This document shows positions 17,010-24,625 of a stretch of DNA of 64,000 nt, piece after piece. The notes beneath the pieces were generated by a model. It saw only the letters and a list, made by a program, of their open reading frames with translations, had not been told where the DNA came from and did not search any database. Both the position numbers and the translations under genes were made by a program. Source of the stretch: Sedimentisphaerales bacterium (lineage in GTDB: Bacteria > Planctomycetota > Phycisphaerae > Sedimentisphaerales > Anaerobacaceae); NCBI GenBank assembly GCA_016927855.1, contig JAFGLV010000174.1:1-64000 (forward strand), given 5' to 3'. The first letter of the stretch is position 1. Each line of letters starts with the position of its first letter.

Positions 17010-17399
17010 CTAACGTGCGCCCACCAACTCGGTCACGTCGTCCACGACCATCAGGACTCGCTCCTCGACCTGCGGGAAATGCTGGTGCGCCTCGATGGGC
17101 GAGTAGCCGTTTAGAACCGCCGTCGGATCCGCCTGGACGGCGCGCCCGGTAACCTGATAACCATGGCCAGTTTCTGCATCCCAGACCAACAGCGCCAGCT
17201 TCGGCTCGGTCGCCGGGTTCTCCGGCAGTGACACCGGAGTCCACGCCTTGATGGATATCCATTCCGTGCCGGCCTGGCTACATTCCTCCACGAGGGCTAC
17301 GGAGGGCCTGGTGGTTTCGTCCACCATCACCACGAAGGTGAATCCCGTTCGCCTGGCCACCGCCATGACATGCTCGATTTGGTGTTCTGTCACCTTCAT
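17010..17399 (-). CDS. Pyridoxamine 5'-phosphate oxidase-like (split-barrel) protein
   Basis: 129 residues, beta-rich, with the pattern RRTGFTFVVMVDETTRPSVA, then ISIKAWTPVSLPENPATEPKLALLVWDAETGHGYQVTGRA (given in parts). This looks like the FMN-binding split barrel of the pyridoxamine oxidase-like group, where a strand pair is followed by a small-molecule binding loop. Assignment rests on pattern, not on a unique motif. It follows the hydrolase gene by 48 bp on the same strand and forms the end of a phosphoribosyltransferase-hydrolase-split-barrel unit. Confidence 0.6.
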   Translation of the reverse strand: MKVTEHQIEHVMAVARRTGFTFVVMVDETTRPSVALVEECSQAGTEWISIKAWTPVSLPENPATEPKLALLVWDAETGHGYQVTGRAVQADPTAVLNGYSPIEAHQHFPQVEERVLMVVDDVTELVGAR

Positions 17400-17447
17400 G
17401 TGCCACCTCAGGGGAAAGTCCGATTTCGATTGGGGCTATGTCCGGAA

Positions 17448-18143
17448 TCAGCGCCGCTCAACGTGGGCTGCGTGGGTGGGAGCCACCGCCATGTATCGGC
17501 GGAACCAGGCAGTCGCGTGATTCGCCACCGCCGCGAGCGTGCCGGGCTCCTCGAAAAGGTGTGACGCGCCGGGAACCACGATAAGCTCGCAGGTCGTATG
17601 GAGGCTCTTGGCGGCCTCCGTGTTCATGTCCAGGACGATCCGGTCCTTGCCTCCGACGAGCAGGAGCACCGGCGCCTCCACTTCGGGCAGGATACGCACA
17701 GCGAGGTCAGGCCGGCCTCCACGGCTGACGACTGCCTTGACGATCTGGGGTCGTTGCACCGCCGCGACCAGAGCCGCCGCGGCGCCGGTGCTGGCGCCGA
17801 AGTACCCGATGTCCAGGCCGGCAGTCCGCCGGTCGGACAGGACCCACTCCGTCGCCGAATCCAGGCGACCGGCCAGCAGCGGAATGTCGAACCGCAGCTT
17901 CCCGGTGTTCGCGTCGATCCGCTCTTCATCGGCAGTCAGCAGGTCCATGAGCACCGTCCCGAACCCGACCTCGTTCAACTTGCCGGCTACGTACCGGTTG
18001 CGCGGACTGTGCCGACTGCTGCCGGCGCCGTGCGCGAACAACACGAGCGAGCGACACTCACTCGGGAGCGCCAAGATCGCCTCCAGCGGCGCCGCGTCAG
18101 TCTCGATAACCAACTCTTCTGGCGAAAAGCCCTTGCGTACCAT
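17448..18143 (-). CDS. Alpha/beta hydrolase (dienelactone hydrolase-like)
   Basis: 231 residues of the alpha/beta-hydrolase fold. Nucleophile elbow GYFGASTGAAAAL with Ser118, acid Asp167 in GGKDRIVL and His195 in PGASHLFEEPG complete the triad. LFAHGAGSSRHSPRN holds the oxyanion loop. Related genes are very often next to, or fused with, the phosphoribosyltransferase found here 30 bp upstream; the pair is widespread in stress-response islands of diverse bacteria. The physiological substrate is not known. Confidence 0.88.
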   Translation of the reverse strand: MVRKGFSPEELVIETDAAPLEAILALPSECRSLVLFAHGAGSSRHSPRNRYVAGKLNEVGFGTVLMDLLTADEERIDANTGKLRFDIPLLAGRLDSATEWVLSDRRTAGLDIGYFGASTGAAAALVAAVQRPQIVKAVVSRGGRPDLAVRILPEVEAPVLLLVGGKDRIVLDMNTEAAKSLHTTCELIVVPGASHLFEEPGTLAAVANHATAWFRRYMAVAPTHAAHVERR

Positions 18144-18173
18144 GTCACGTCTCCCGTCGAACTATGACTGTGG

Positions 18174-18884
18174 CTACCCGGAATGATTCGGATCGCGTCC
18201 GCTCGCGCGCCGACCACCGTTCGAACGAGATCGCCTTCTGCGTTGGGCGCGGAGGATTCTGAGCACCTCGTCGTCGTCGACCTGCTCGAATGTCTCATAG
18301 AACTGCCCGATGGAACGCAGCGACTCCGTCGCCAGCAGGCAAACGACCTCATCCGCTTCGCGTCCGAGCCGGTCGATCACGCGCGGCGCGCCGACCGGGA
18401 TGGCTGCGATCGTGCGGCTGGGGTTTTCTGCGGCCACAGCCCAGAGCGTCGCCAGCATGGTCGCGCCGGTAGCGACGCCGTCATCGACGACAACTACTGT
18501 CCGGCCTGTCGGCGCCGCCTGGGGCAGCACGCGACGATACCGGTTGTGGCGGACCCGGATTTCCTCAAGCTGTCGCGTCTGCTCCTGCGCCATGTAGGCG
18601 TCGTCTGCGCCGACCTCCGCAGCGATCTCTTCGTTGATGAAGAGCTTGCCGTCCTCAGAGACCGCGCCGACCGCCAACTCGCGGTTGCCCGGCGCGCCGA
18701 TCTTGCGGGTCAGCACGATGTCCAGGTCGCACCCCAGAACTCGCGCGATCACGTCGGCAATCACTACGCCGCCGCGCGGAATACCCAGAATCAAGGCGCC
18801 GCCAACGTCGTGCGCCGCCAACTCGCGGCACAGCAGTCCGGCTGCCTCCACGCGATTGGCGAATTGTCTGGTGAACACCGCCAT
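18174..18884 (-). CDS. Phosphoribosyltransferase family protein
   Basis: 236 residues. The PRPP-binding loop is VVVVDDGVATGATM (about 130-143), preceded by the pyrophosphate loop region ILGIPRGGVVIADVIA and the block LDIVLTRKIGAPGNREL. Family members are annotated generally as phosphoribosyltransferases of unknown substrate. I prefer ATG 18884 (MAVFTRQFANRVEAAG) because GAGGA lies just upstream and homologues begin there with a phenylalanine-rich stretch; an ATG at 18938 would add 18 residues. It leads the three-gene leftward unit with the hydrolase and the split-barrel protein. The tail is Arg-rich and likely disordered. Confidence 0.88.
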   Translation of the reverse strand: MAVFTRQFANRVEAAGLLCRELAAHDVGGALILGIPRGGVVIADVIARVLGCDLDIVLTRKIGAPGNRELAVGAVSEDGKLFINEEIAAEVGADDAYMAQEQTRQLEEIRVRHNRYRRVLPQAAPTGRTVVVVDDGVATGATMLATLWAVAAENPSRTIAAIPVGAPRVIDRLGREADEVVCLLATESLRSIGQFYETFEQVDDDEVLRILRAQRRRRSRSNGGRRASGRDPNHSG

Positions 18885-19108
18885 CTCGTCCTCGACTGCA
18901 ACGTGCGACTCTCTTGAGGCGATCGCGTACGCACCCATTGGTCGGTGCGCTTTGTCCGCCCCATAGGGTTACGTGCAATGCGCCTGCTCACAAAGCGTAT
19001 TCCCGATGCGCTTACGACTGTACCCCGGTGCCGTTCGTTAGGCCGGCATGAGCATTTCGCCGATGGCGCTGTAGGCAAATGGATCATCCAATTCGGACAG
19101 GTCTTGGC

Positions 19109-19137
19109 TTGACAATCCGAGCTTGAAATGATATAGT
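19109..19137 (+). promoter_or_regulatory. Strong consensus-like promoter of the first Cys-rich mini-protein
   Basis: Perfect TTGACA at 19109-19114, 17-bp spacer, TATAGT at 19132-19137. It is the best promoter match I saw in the window. It directs transcription rightwards from about 19144, which leaves roughly 250 nt of untranslated leader before the ATG at 19398. Confidence 0.75.
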
Positions 19138-19143
19138 AAGAAG

Positions 19144-19397
19144 TGCAGTGAACCGAAGGACGAGTGGTGAGAAAGGACCAAGTCGCTTTCCCCGCCACGA
19201 GAGGGGACGGAACCCCGAAAGGGATGACTGCGAATGGAGCGCCTGTGCGTCCATTCGAGGAGAATCCCCACCCCGGTGAAGGAAATGTATTGCTGCCCGG
19301 CGCGGGGCGCGCCCGTGCGACGTTTTCGCCAAGCAGGAAGCCCAGTGCGAATCGAGCGGGCCATCGTCTCTTTCGGTGATGAGAAGGGTGTCAGGGT
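19144..19397 (+). promoter_or_regulatory. Long structured 5' leader (candidate cis-regulatory RNA)
   Basis: No convincing reading frame. Several helices are visible, the clearest being CGAATGGA (near 19231) pairing with TCCATTCG (near 19251) with an inner CGC/GCG and a CTGT loop. A CCCC/GGGG pair precedes it. No known riboswitch class is recognisable to me. Position between a strong promoter and a small gene suggests a regulatory leader. Confidence 0.45.
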
Positions 19398-19610
19398 ATG
19401 GCAAGCGCGTACCACATCGAATGTCCGTGTTGCGGCGAAGTACACGCCGTCCACATCCCGACTCGTTTCTCAGGCGTACGAAGCGTACACCTGAACGATC
19501 GCGGTCTGTTCTTCAACTACGTCGGTCTGTTCCAGCAGTTATACGAAGAGATCGAGAGCCGCTGTCCTAACACCAGACAGCTCTATCATATTGTCTGCGA
19601 CCGCGCCTAA
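19398..19610 (+). CDS. Cys-rich mini-protein, paralog 1
   Basis: 70 residues, family not recognised. Conserved with paralog 2 are ECPCCGEVHAVHIPTRF near the N-terminus (Cys9, Cys11, Cys12, His16), then NYVGLF and RCPNTRQLYHIVC (Cys56, Cys67). The Cys/His set suggests a small metal-binding (zinc-ribbon-like) domain. The ATG is preceded by AGAAGGG. The frame is confirmed by the paralog about 600 bp further on, which is similar in protein sequence but sits in a different DNA context. Cytoplasmic, with no signal peptide. Neighbours give no functional hint. Confidence 0.8.
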   Translation: MASAYHIECPCCGEVHAVHIPTRFSGVRSVHLNDRGLFFNYVGLFQQLYEEIESRCPNTRQLYHIVCDRA

Positions 19611-19614
19611 CCCT

Positions 19615-19662
19615 AATCCTGCTCGAAGACCTCCTTTGTGGAGGACCGGCGGGATTCGTTTT
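19615..19662 (+). terminator. Candidate two-part terminator after paralog 1
   Basis: AATCCTGC (19615-19622) pairs with GCGGGATT (19649-19656); inside, CCTCC (19630-19634) pairs with GGAGG (19640-19644). CGTTTTG follows. It starts four bases after the stop codon region of paralog 1. The T-run is short, so this could also be part of a larger RNA structure leading into paralog 2. Confidence 0.45.
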
Positions 19663-19996
19663 GCAGCGCTGCCCAGGGCCGGCGTTGGCCGGGCAGGACG
19701 ACGCGGAAGTGCCGTATTCGATTTGAAAGGTATCACGGATGAGCGGAGCGAAACGGTTACGTCGTTTCGATCCGGGAGCGGTCGCCCGTACGGGAAAGGC
19801 TTCCCGCGGTTTTCCTAATGACGGACATGGGGGTTTTTCTTTGTCCTGAAACGTTTTCATACGGACTGAGCCGATCATCCCTCGGCCCTGGGCCTCACGA
19901 CCCCCTCTGAGGACATTGACTCGGCCAGACCCTCGACCATCGCCCGGGCCGGACGGTGTGTGACACGTGCCGGCCAGGCAGAAAAGGTGTACTGCG
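19663..19996 (+). promoter_or_regulatory. Structured spacer upstream of paralog 2
   Basis: About 330 bases without a gene. Visible helices: CTGCCC/GGGCAG at 19669-19696 with an inner GGCC pair, CGAAACG (19749-19755) with CGTTTCG (19763-19769), and a GGGAA/TTCCC hairpin near 19793-19807. I see no good promoter match. It is either a second leader RNA or read-through spacer. Confidence 0.4.
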
Positions 19997-20215
19997 ATGG
20001 CAAATCATCATCAGATCAAGTGTCCTTGTTGCGGTCAAATCCATGGGGTAGATGTACCGAGTCGCTTCGCGCGCGTCCGTCGCGTCCACTTGAAGGGACG
20101 CGGCCCGTTCCTCAACTACGTCGGTTTCTTCCACCGTCTTTGCGAGCAGATCGAAAGGCGCTGCCCCAATACCCGGCAGCTCTACCACATCGTGTGCCAG
20201 CGCACCCAGCGCTGA
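19997..20215 (+). CDS. Cys-rich mini-protein, paralog 2
   Basis: 72 residues starting MANHHQIKCPCCGQIHGVD; an in-frame ATG at 19967 would add ten residues not shared with paralog 1. Shared blocks are CPCCG, the P-[ST]-R-F step, VHLxxRGxFxNYVGxF, and RCPNTRQLYHIVC. Roughly two thirds of positions are the same as in paralog 1, with all Cys except none lost. An AAAAGG sequence lies upstream of the ATG. The tail is slightly longer and basic. The tandem duplication with conserved metal-type residues argues for a real, selected protein. Function unknown. Confidence 0.8.
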   Translation: MANHHQIKCPCCGQIHGVDVPSRFARVRRVHLKGRGPFLNYVGFFHRLCEQIERRCPNTRQLYHIVCQRTQR

Positions 20216-20520
20216 GCGCCGATAGCGCCGCCGAAGGTGGTTAGAACCGGCTCCCCAGGTTGTGACCGCGCTTAGGCGTTTCTGACCAGGCTCTCGAGCA
20301 GCTTGGGTCCTCTGTCGCGCCGGAGGCAGAACGCAGGCGCCCCTTCTCCTGGCCCGGACGACTGTCCCTCACGGTTGCATTCGTGCTCCCGCCCTCTTTT
20401 CTGTTGTGCCTCTATCTCCGAACGACGTGCACGTTATAATAATTTCCTGCGCCCATTTTGCGAGGGTAAGGGGACTTATAGGCACAAAGGGAAACAGGCC
20501 TGTTTCTTCGATGGCACCGA
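20216..20520. other. Intergenic region before ECF locus 1
   Basis: About 305 bases without a gene. The only notable feature is TATAAT at 20436-20441, about 80 bases before the sigma factor start, without a good -35 box. It could be the sigma-operon promoter. Confidence 0.4.
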
Positions 20521-21072
20521 ATGAACGAACCGACGGATGAGATTCTGGTCCAGCAGGCGTTGCAGGGCGATACGGGCGGCTTCGCCAAGCTGATCGGTCG
20601 CTATTACCCGGCGCTGGTGGCGCTGGCCCACGCGGTCGTGGCCGACCGGCATCTGGCCGAGGACATCGCCCAGGAGGCGGTCGCGGAGGCCTGCCGGCGG
20701 CTGCGAACGTTGCGTCAGCCTCAGCGTTTCGGCGCCTGGCTGGGCACGATCTGCCGGAACGTCGCCAAGGACACGCTCACCGAGCGCCGACGCCACCGCA
20801 CGGCACCCGTAGAGATGCAATCCATTGCGTCTGCACCGACCGGCCGCGACGGTGACGCCGACGAGGCGGCGCAGTTGACCGATGCGGTATGCCGGCTGCC
20901 CGAGCACCTGCGCCAGGTGGTGTTCATGCGGTACTACAACGCGATGACGTACGAGCAGATGTCCAATGTGCTGGGCCTCTCGCCGCAGGCGATCAACGGG
21001 AGGCTCCGACGGGCCCGAAGGCAGATCGCCAGGTCCATGAAGGCCAATGGTTTCGGGGACAACGATCGATGA
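20521..21072 (+). CDS. ECF sigma factor, locus 1
   Basis: 183 residues. Region 2 is visible as LIGRYYPALVALAHAVVADRHLAEDIAQEAV and region 4 as LPEHLRQVVFMRYYNAMTYEQMSNVLGLS followed by INGRLRRARRQIAR (quoted in parts). It should direct RNA polymerase to a small regulon, probably envelope-related. Its stop overlaps the next start by four bases (ATGA), so sigma and partner are translationally coupled. As in planctomycetes generally, no classical zinc anti-sigma is fused; the partner's N-terminal cytoplasmic part is the likely inhibitor. Confidence 0.92.
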   Translation: MNEPTDEILVQQALQGDTGGFAKLIGRYYPALVALAHAVVADRHLAEDIAQEAVAEACRRLRTLRQPQRFGAWLGTICRNVAKDTLTERRRHRTAPVEMQSIASAPTGRDGDADEAAQLTDAVCRLPEHLRQVVFMRYYNAMTYEQMSNVLGLSPQAINGRLRRARRQIARSMKANGFGDNDR

Positions 21073-22133
21073 AGCGCCAACATGATGACAAGCGGCTCGA
21101 CGAAATGCTCGCAGCGCATCTGCGCCAGGAGGCGGCGAGGTTTGACTTCGACGCATGGGCCGAACGTTTTCCCCACGAGGCCCGGCGAGCCGCTGCGGGC
21201 TTCCCACCGGCGGCACCGCGTCCCACGGTTCAATTCAGGCAGATTTGGAGGACTATCATGACAAGTCGATATGCGAGATATGCCGGCATTGCGATTGTCG
21301 TTGTCGTATCGCTGTGTTTCCTGTTTCCCAGCGGCAACGGGTTTATCCCCGAGAGCATCGCCTGGGCGGATGTGCAGAAGGCTCTCCAAGAGCAAACACA
21401 GGTCCGTGTGACAGGCACGCGCAACTGCTACTTTGGAGACGACGAGGCGCCCACCTACAAACTGGGCGTGGAGAAACTACTGTCTCTTTCCTACGGATAC
21501 ACCGACCGCACGTATACCGAAGACGGCACGCTCATCATTGAATTCTCCTTCCATTTGCCCAGCGGCACGGCGACCGTGTTATTCCCGACCGTCAAGAAAT
21601 ACTATCGTACGCAGATTCCGGCGGACCATCGTGACCGCGTTCTGCAGATGACCCCGCAGGACTGCTTCAACTGGCTCTGGGCGTCCGGCAGCTATCGCGA
21701 GATCGGCCCCAAGCAGGTCCAGGGCATCGAGGCCGTTGGCTTTGAGGTCCCCGATATCGTCCACCGCTTCCTCGGTCTCGACGGCCTGGGGCTGGACGCG
21801 AAACTGGTGAATTTCTTCTTCCGGATCCAGTCGATGAGCGTCCGGATATGGGCGGACCCGGAGAGGCGGTTGCCGATCTACCTTGAGGGAGAGGGTGAAA
21901 TCAGCCCCTGTCTGCTTACGGGCTACCGGAAGATGAAACTCTGTGAGATCGATGACTTTTTCGACTTTGACGCTGACCTCGACGAGAGCCTCTTCAATCC
22001 GCAAATACCGGAAGGCTTTGAACCGCTGGCCGTTCCCGGCGCGGCCAAGGCGGGTGCCGCCATGACGTCGTTGGCCTTGGCAGGCTTGCCTGTTCTGGTC
22101 GTCCGGCGCTGGCGTCGACGTAGAGCGCGGTAG
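21069..22133 (+). CDS. Membrane-anchored sigma partner with LolA/RseB-like periplasmic domain
   Basis: 354 residues. The cytoplasmic N-terminus (about 1-68) is charged and helical. A single TM segment follows (YAGIAIVVVVSLCFLF), then SIAWADVQKALQEQTQVRVTG, which begins a beta-rich domain resembling LolA/RseB-type lipoprotein-binding folds. The C-terminus has a second hydrophobic segment (MTSLALAGLPVLVV) and a run of Arg, a stop-transfer or sorting-type end. By position and coupling it is the anti-sigma of the upstream ECF factor, sensing an envelope signal. The fold assignment is by pattern only. ATG 21069 is fixed by the ATGA overlap. Confidence 0.7.
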   Translation: MKRQHDDKRLDEMLAAHLRQEAARFDFDAWAERFPHEARRAAAGFPPAAPRPTVQFRQIWRTIMTSRYARYAGIAIVVVVSLCFLFPSGNGFIPESIAWADVQKALQEQTQVRVTGTRNCYFGDDEAPTYKLGVEKLLSLSYGYTDRTYTEDGTLIIEFSFHLPSGTATVLFPTVKKYYRTQIPADHRDRVLQMTPQDCFNWLWASGSYREIGPKQVQGIEAVGFEVPDIVHRFLGLDGLGLDAKLVNFFFRIQSMSVRIWADPERRLPIYLEGEGEISPCLLTGYRKMKLCEIDDFFDFDADLDESLFNPQIPEGFEPLAVPGAAKAGAAMTSLALAGLPVLVVRRWRRRRAR

Positions 22134-22308
22134 ACGACACGTGCGCACGAATGGCAGAAGGGCTGTAGGCTTGGGCGTACAGCCCTTTCTCGTTACGCGA
22201 CACCTGTTGCCGTACCAGGCAGACGCCGTTAAGATGGCAGCACGCGCGCCGTGATGGGCGTGGGTCAAGTTAGTGCAGTCGAGACAGGATGTCGAAGGAG
22301 AACAGGCC

Positions 22309-22878
22309 ATGAAAGGCAAGTTGGCGGTTGGGTTGGTCTCCACGATCGTGCTGGCCGCGGGCTGCGCGACACGGCCGGAGAAGATCGCTTCGCGGGACCT
22401 GCTCTCGGCGAAAGTCGAACGGGCAATAGCGCTGTTCAAAGCGACGGACCCGAGCATCCAGGCGTACTTCGACAGTTCCTACGCCTACGCGGTCCTCCCG
22501 GAGGTCACCAAGGGAGCACTCTTAGTCGGCGGCGCCTACGGTCGCGGCGAGGTTTTTTCCCGAGGCGTCAAGATCGGCTACTGCAGCATGTCGCAGGCGA
22601 GCCTGGGCTTCTCCTTTGGGGGCCAGTATTTCCGCGAGATCATCTTCTTCCAGGACGAGGCTACGTTCGAGCGATTCACAGCGGGCAGTTTCACGATGTC
22701 CGCCCAGCTCACGGCGGTGGCATTGACCGCCGGCTCGGCCAGCCGGACCGACTATCACTACGGCCTGGCGGTCTTCATCGCCGCCGACCAGGGCCTGATG
22801 GTCGATGCCTCCGTCGGTGGCCAGAAGTTCCAATACGATCCCGCCTTCGTCATGCGCGACGAGTCGTCCACACCCTGA
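22309..22878 (+). CDS. SYLF-domain (Ysc84-like) lipoprotein
   Basis: 189 residues. Lipoprotein signal ending IVLAAGC (Cys near 19). The rest is the SYLF/DUF500 lipid-binding domain: SYAYAVLPEVTKGALLVGGA, then GRGEVFSRG and GYCSMSQASLGFSFGGQ, and the C-terminal GLAVFIAADQGLMVDASVGG. Bacterial members are periplasmic and may bind phospholipids. ATG 22309 has GAAGGAG eight bases upstream and gives a proper signal peptide. It stands alone, downstream of ECF locus 1, and could be in its regulon. Confidence 0.88.
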   Translation: MKGKLAVGLVSTIVLAAGCATRPEKIASRDLLSAKVERAIALFKATDPSIQAYFDSSYAYAVLPEVTKGALLVGGAYGRGEVFSRGVKIGYCSMSQASLGFSFGGQYFREIIFFQDEATFERFTAGSFTMSAQLTAVALTAGSASRTDYHYGLAVFIAADQGLMVDASVGGQKFQYDPAFVMRDESSTP

Positions 22879-23019
22879 CCACACGATCGTCCGTCGGTGT
22901 CCTTTTCTCCGTCGGTGAGCGGTAGTGGAGCAGGGCGGCCGCCGCGTGCTCACATCTCCCCGCACACCGAGAGAGCGTTGAGCTATACACCCCCGCGTCG
23001 CCAATTCGGTATTTTGCGC

Positions 23020-23047
23020 TTGACAAATTCGCTTTCTGTGTTACAAT
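23020..23047 (+). promoter_or_regulatory. Promoter with long leader for the Thr/Glu-rich secreted protein
   Basis: TTGACA at 23020-23025, 16-bp spacer, TACAAT at 23042-23047. The start would be near 23054, leaving about 215 nt before the ATG at 23269. The leader holds GCGGCGT/ACGCCGC (near 23051 and 23080) and other pairings. The 390 bases between the SYLF gene and this gene contain nothing else I can name. Confidence 0.65.
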
Positions 23048-23268
23048 ACGCGGCGTGTGGGGAAAGATGTTTGAAGCCTACGCCGCTTCCACGAAGCGGG
23101 TTCGGCATCGTGGCGAGGGCGGCGTCGGGCTCTGCTCCAGTGCCTCAGGAGGAGGCCGAAGAACAAGAATCAGAGCAATGATCTCTGTCTGTTCGAGCGC
23201 GGGTGCGCGCGTTGCCCCAGCGAGCCGGACAGGCTGGTAGTAGCGGCCTAAGACGACAAGGAGGTTGG

Positions 23269-23964
23269 ATGATGGTCAAGACATGTCTATTGTTCACGGC
23301 GGTGACGATGCTGGTGGTGCCGGTCTGCTATGGGGCTGTGGGACAGGCCGGCGAAGGGGGCCTGCATGCTCAAATCGGGCAGGGCAGTGAGAATGCCTCT
23401 GGGACTCCAGGAACGAGAATCGGTCAGACGACCGATGTCGGATGGGGCATTGCCGATCAGGTGCGCTCGCAAATGGCGAATCAGAACGCTGTCGGCGCTT
23501 CGGTTGGCATGCCACAGCGGATCCAGGAACGTTTGGCGAACCGACTGGCAGCGGCTGCCGGGAACCCACCCGAGGAATCGGAAGCGGCAGACTCAGAGGC
23601 AGCAGGCCCTGATACAGAGACGTCAGACGAAGCTGTCGTCAACGGGGCCCATCGGCCGTTCTTTATTTCTGGTCTCATCGATGCAGAGCTGGTTACGCAA
23701 GACCAAGTAGACGAAATGCGAACGGCTGGCGCCGGTTGGGGCGCCATCAGAATCAGTACACTGTTGGCTGACAGGATCAACGAAACGACCGAGCCGACGG
23801 AAACGGTTGAAACAACCGAGACGACCGAAACGACGGAACCGACCGAAACGGCCACAATGACGCCGCTCGGCATCTTCAATACCCATCAGGACGGCATGGG
23901 CTTCGGACAAATTGCCCTGACCCACGAACTGAAACCGGGGCACTTGCTCGTAAGTGCCAATTAA
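23269..23964 (+). CDS. Secreted protein with Thr/Glu-rich linker, unknown function
   Basis: 231 residues, not recognised. A signal peptide (LLFTAVTMLVVPVCYGAVG) is followed by a Gly/Gln-rich part, a helical part (QRIQERLANRLAAAAG), an acidic linker, a conserved-looking block ISGLIDAELVTQDQVDEMR plus GAGWGAIRISTLLADRI, and a low-complexity stretch of repeating Thr-Glu-Thr and Glu-Pro-Thr units around residues 180-205. The ATG (23269, or 23272) has AAGGAGG upstream. It is probably a cell-surface or matrix protein; the block before the linker might be a small helical domain. Confidence 0.7.
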   Translation: MMVKTCLLFTAVTMLVVPVCYGAVGQAGEGGLHAQIGQGSENASGTPGTRIGQTTDVGWGIADQVRSQMANQNAVGASVGMPQRIQERLANRLAAAAGNPPEESEAADSEAAGPDTETSDEAVVNGAHRPFFISGLIDAELVTQDQVDEMRTAGAGWGAIRISTLLADRINETTEPTETVETTETTETTEPTETATMTPLGIFNTHQDGMGFGQIALTHELKPGHLLVSAN

Positions 23965-24546
23965 CCGTGTCCTCCCGAAGGGTTGCCCTCTTCGTGGAAG
24001 GGATGTGTGCACGGCCCGCGTTGCTGGGCACACATCCCGCGTCGGCGGTCCGCCGTTACTCCCGGCGATCCACGCAGTAAGGCGGTGCCCCGAACGGTCG
24101 GTTTCGTTTCGCAACGGTCCGGCACTTGTGCCGCCGGGACGCTCGCTCCATTGGCTTGGCTCGAAGACAGGGCTGCCATCGGTACACGTGGCGCGCCCAT
24201 AGCGGGCCCCCAAGGGCCTGTGGACCCCCGGTCGAGCCGGCGCGGGTGGTATAAGTCGGTCTCTTGCGACACCACGGCGAATCTGCGCTCGCTGCGCAGG
24301 CACCAAGAAGTCAGTCTCGCAAACCAGAATACGTAGTTCTACGTATACCTTCGGCCAGCCGAGATGCAGTATCATACACATGGCGTTTTGCCATTTCGGA
24401 GGGTCGAAGCATGAACGCGGACCCGTCTCATCAGGCAGCTTGGCGGCGCGGCCATCCCACGACGTGCCAGCTTACCGGCACCCGCCAGAGTCTCTCTTAC
24501 CTCAGCGCGCGGAGGTCTTTGCGCTTGCTTGAAGGCCGCACCCGCC
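23965..24546. other. Gene-free region with strong hairpin and regulatory box
   Basis: About 580 bases. At 24000-24038 GGGATGTGTG pairs perfectly with CACACATCCC (ten base pairs, 19-nt loop), possibly ending the upstream transcript although no T-run follows. From 24328 the regulatory copy described separately begins. The short open frames here look random. Confidence 0.5.
24328..24403 (+). promoter_or_regulatory. Duplicated upstream region, copy 1
   Basis: Box AATACGTAGTT at 24328-24338, then TATCAT at 24370-24375, then TTTCGGAGGG (ribosome site) at 24394-24403 and ATG at 24411. The same elements with nearly the same spacing occur upstream of the intact PD40-LamG gene (26412-26488). Here the ATG leads into no long frame, so the original gene is gone. 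Confidence 0.65.
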
Positions 24547-24606
24547 ACCTTCTTCACCGGCCTGATCGACGACGTGCGGATCTATGGCCGAGCTATGGCA
24601 CCCTGA
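24547..24606 (+). pseudogene. C-terminal remnant of a LamG protein
   Basis: Nineteen codons and a stop that read TFFTGLIDDVRIYGRAMAP, almost the same as the last residues of the two LamG proteins downstream (ending RIYTRAVTP and RIYNRAVAP). Nothing before it in this frame belongs to the family. With the orphan upstream box at 24328 it marks a third family member lost by internal deletion. Confidence 0.8.
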
Positions 24607-24625
24607 GAACGCAAAGGACAATACG

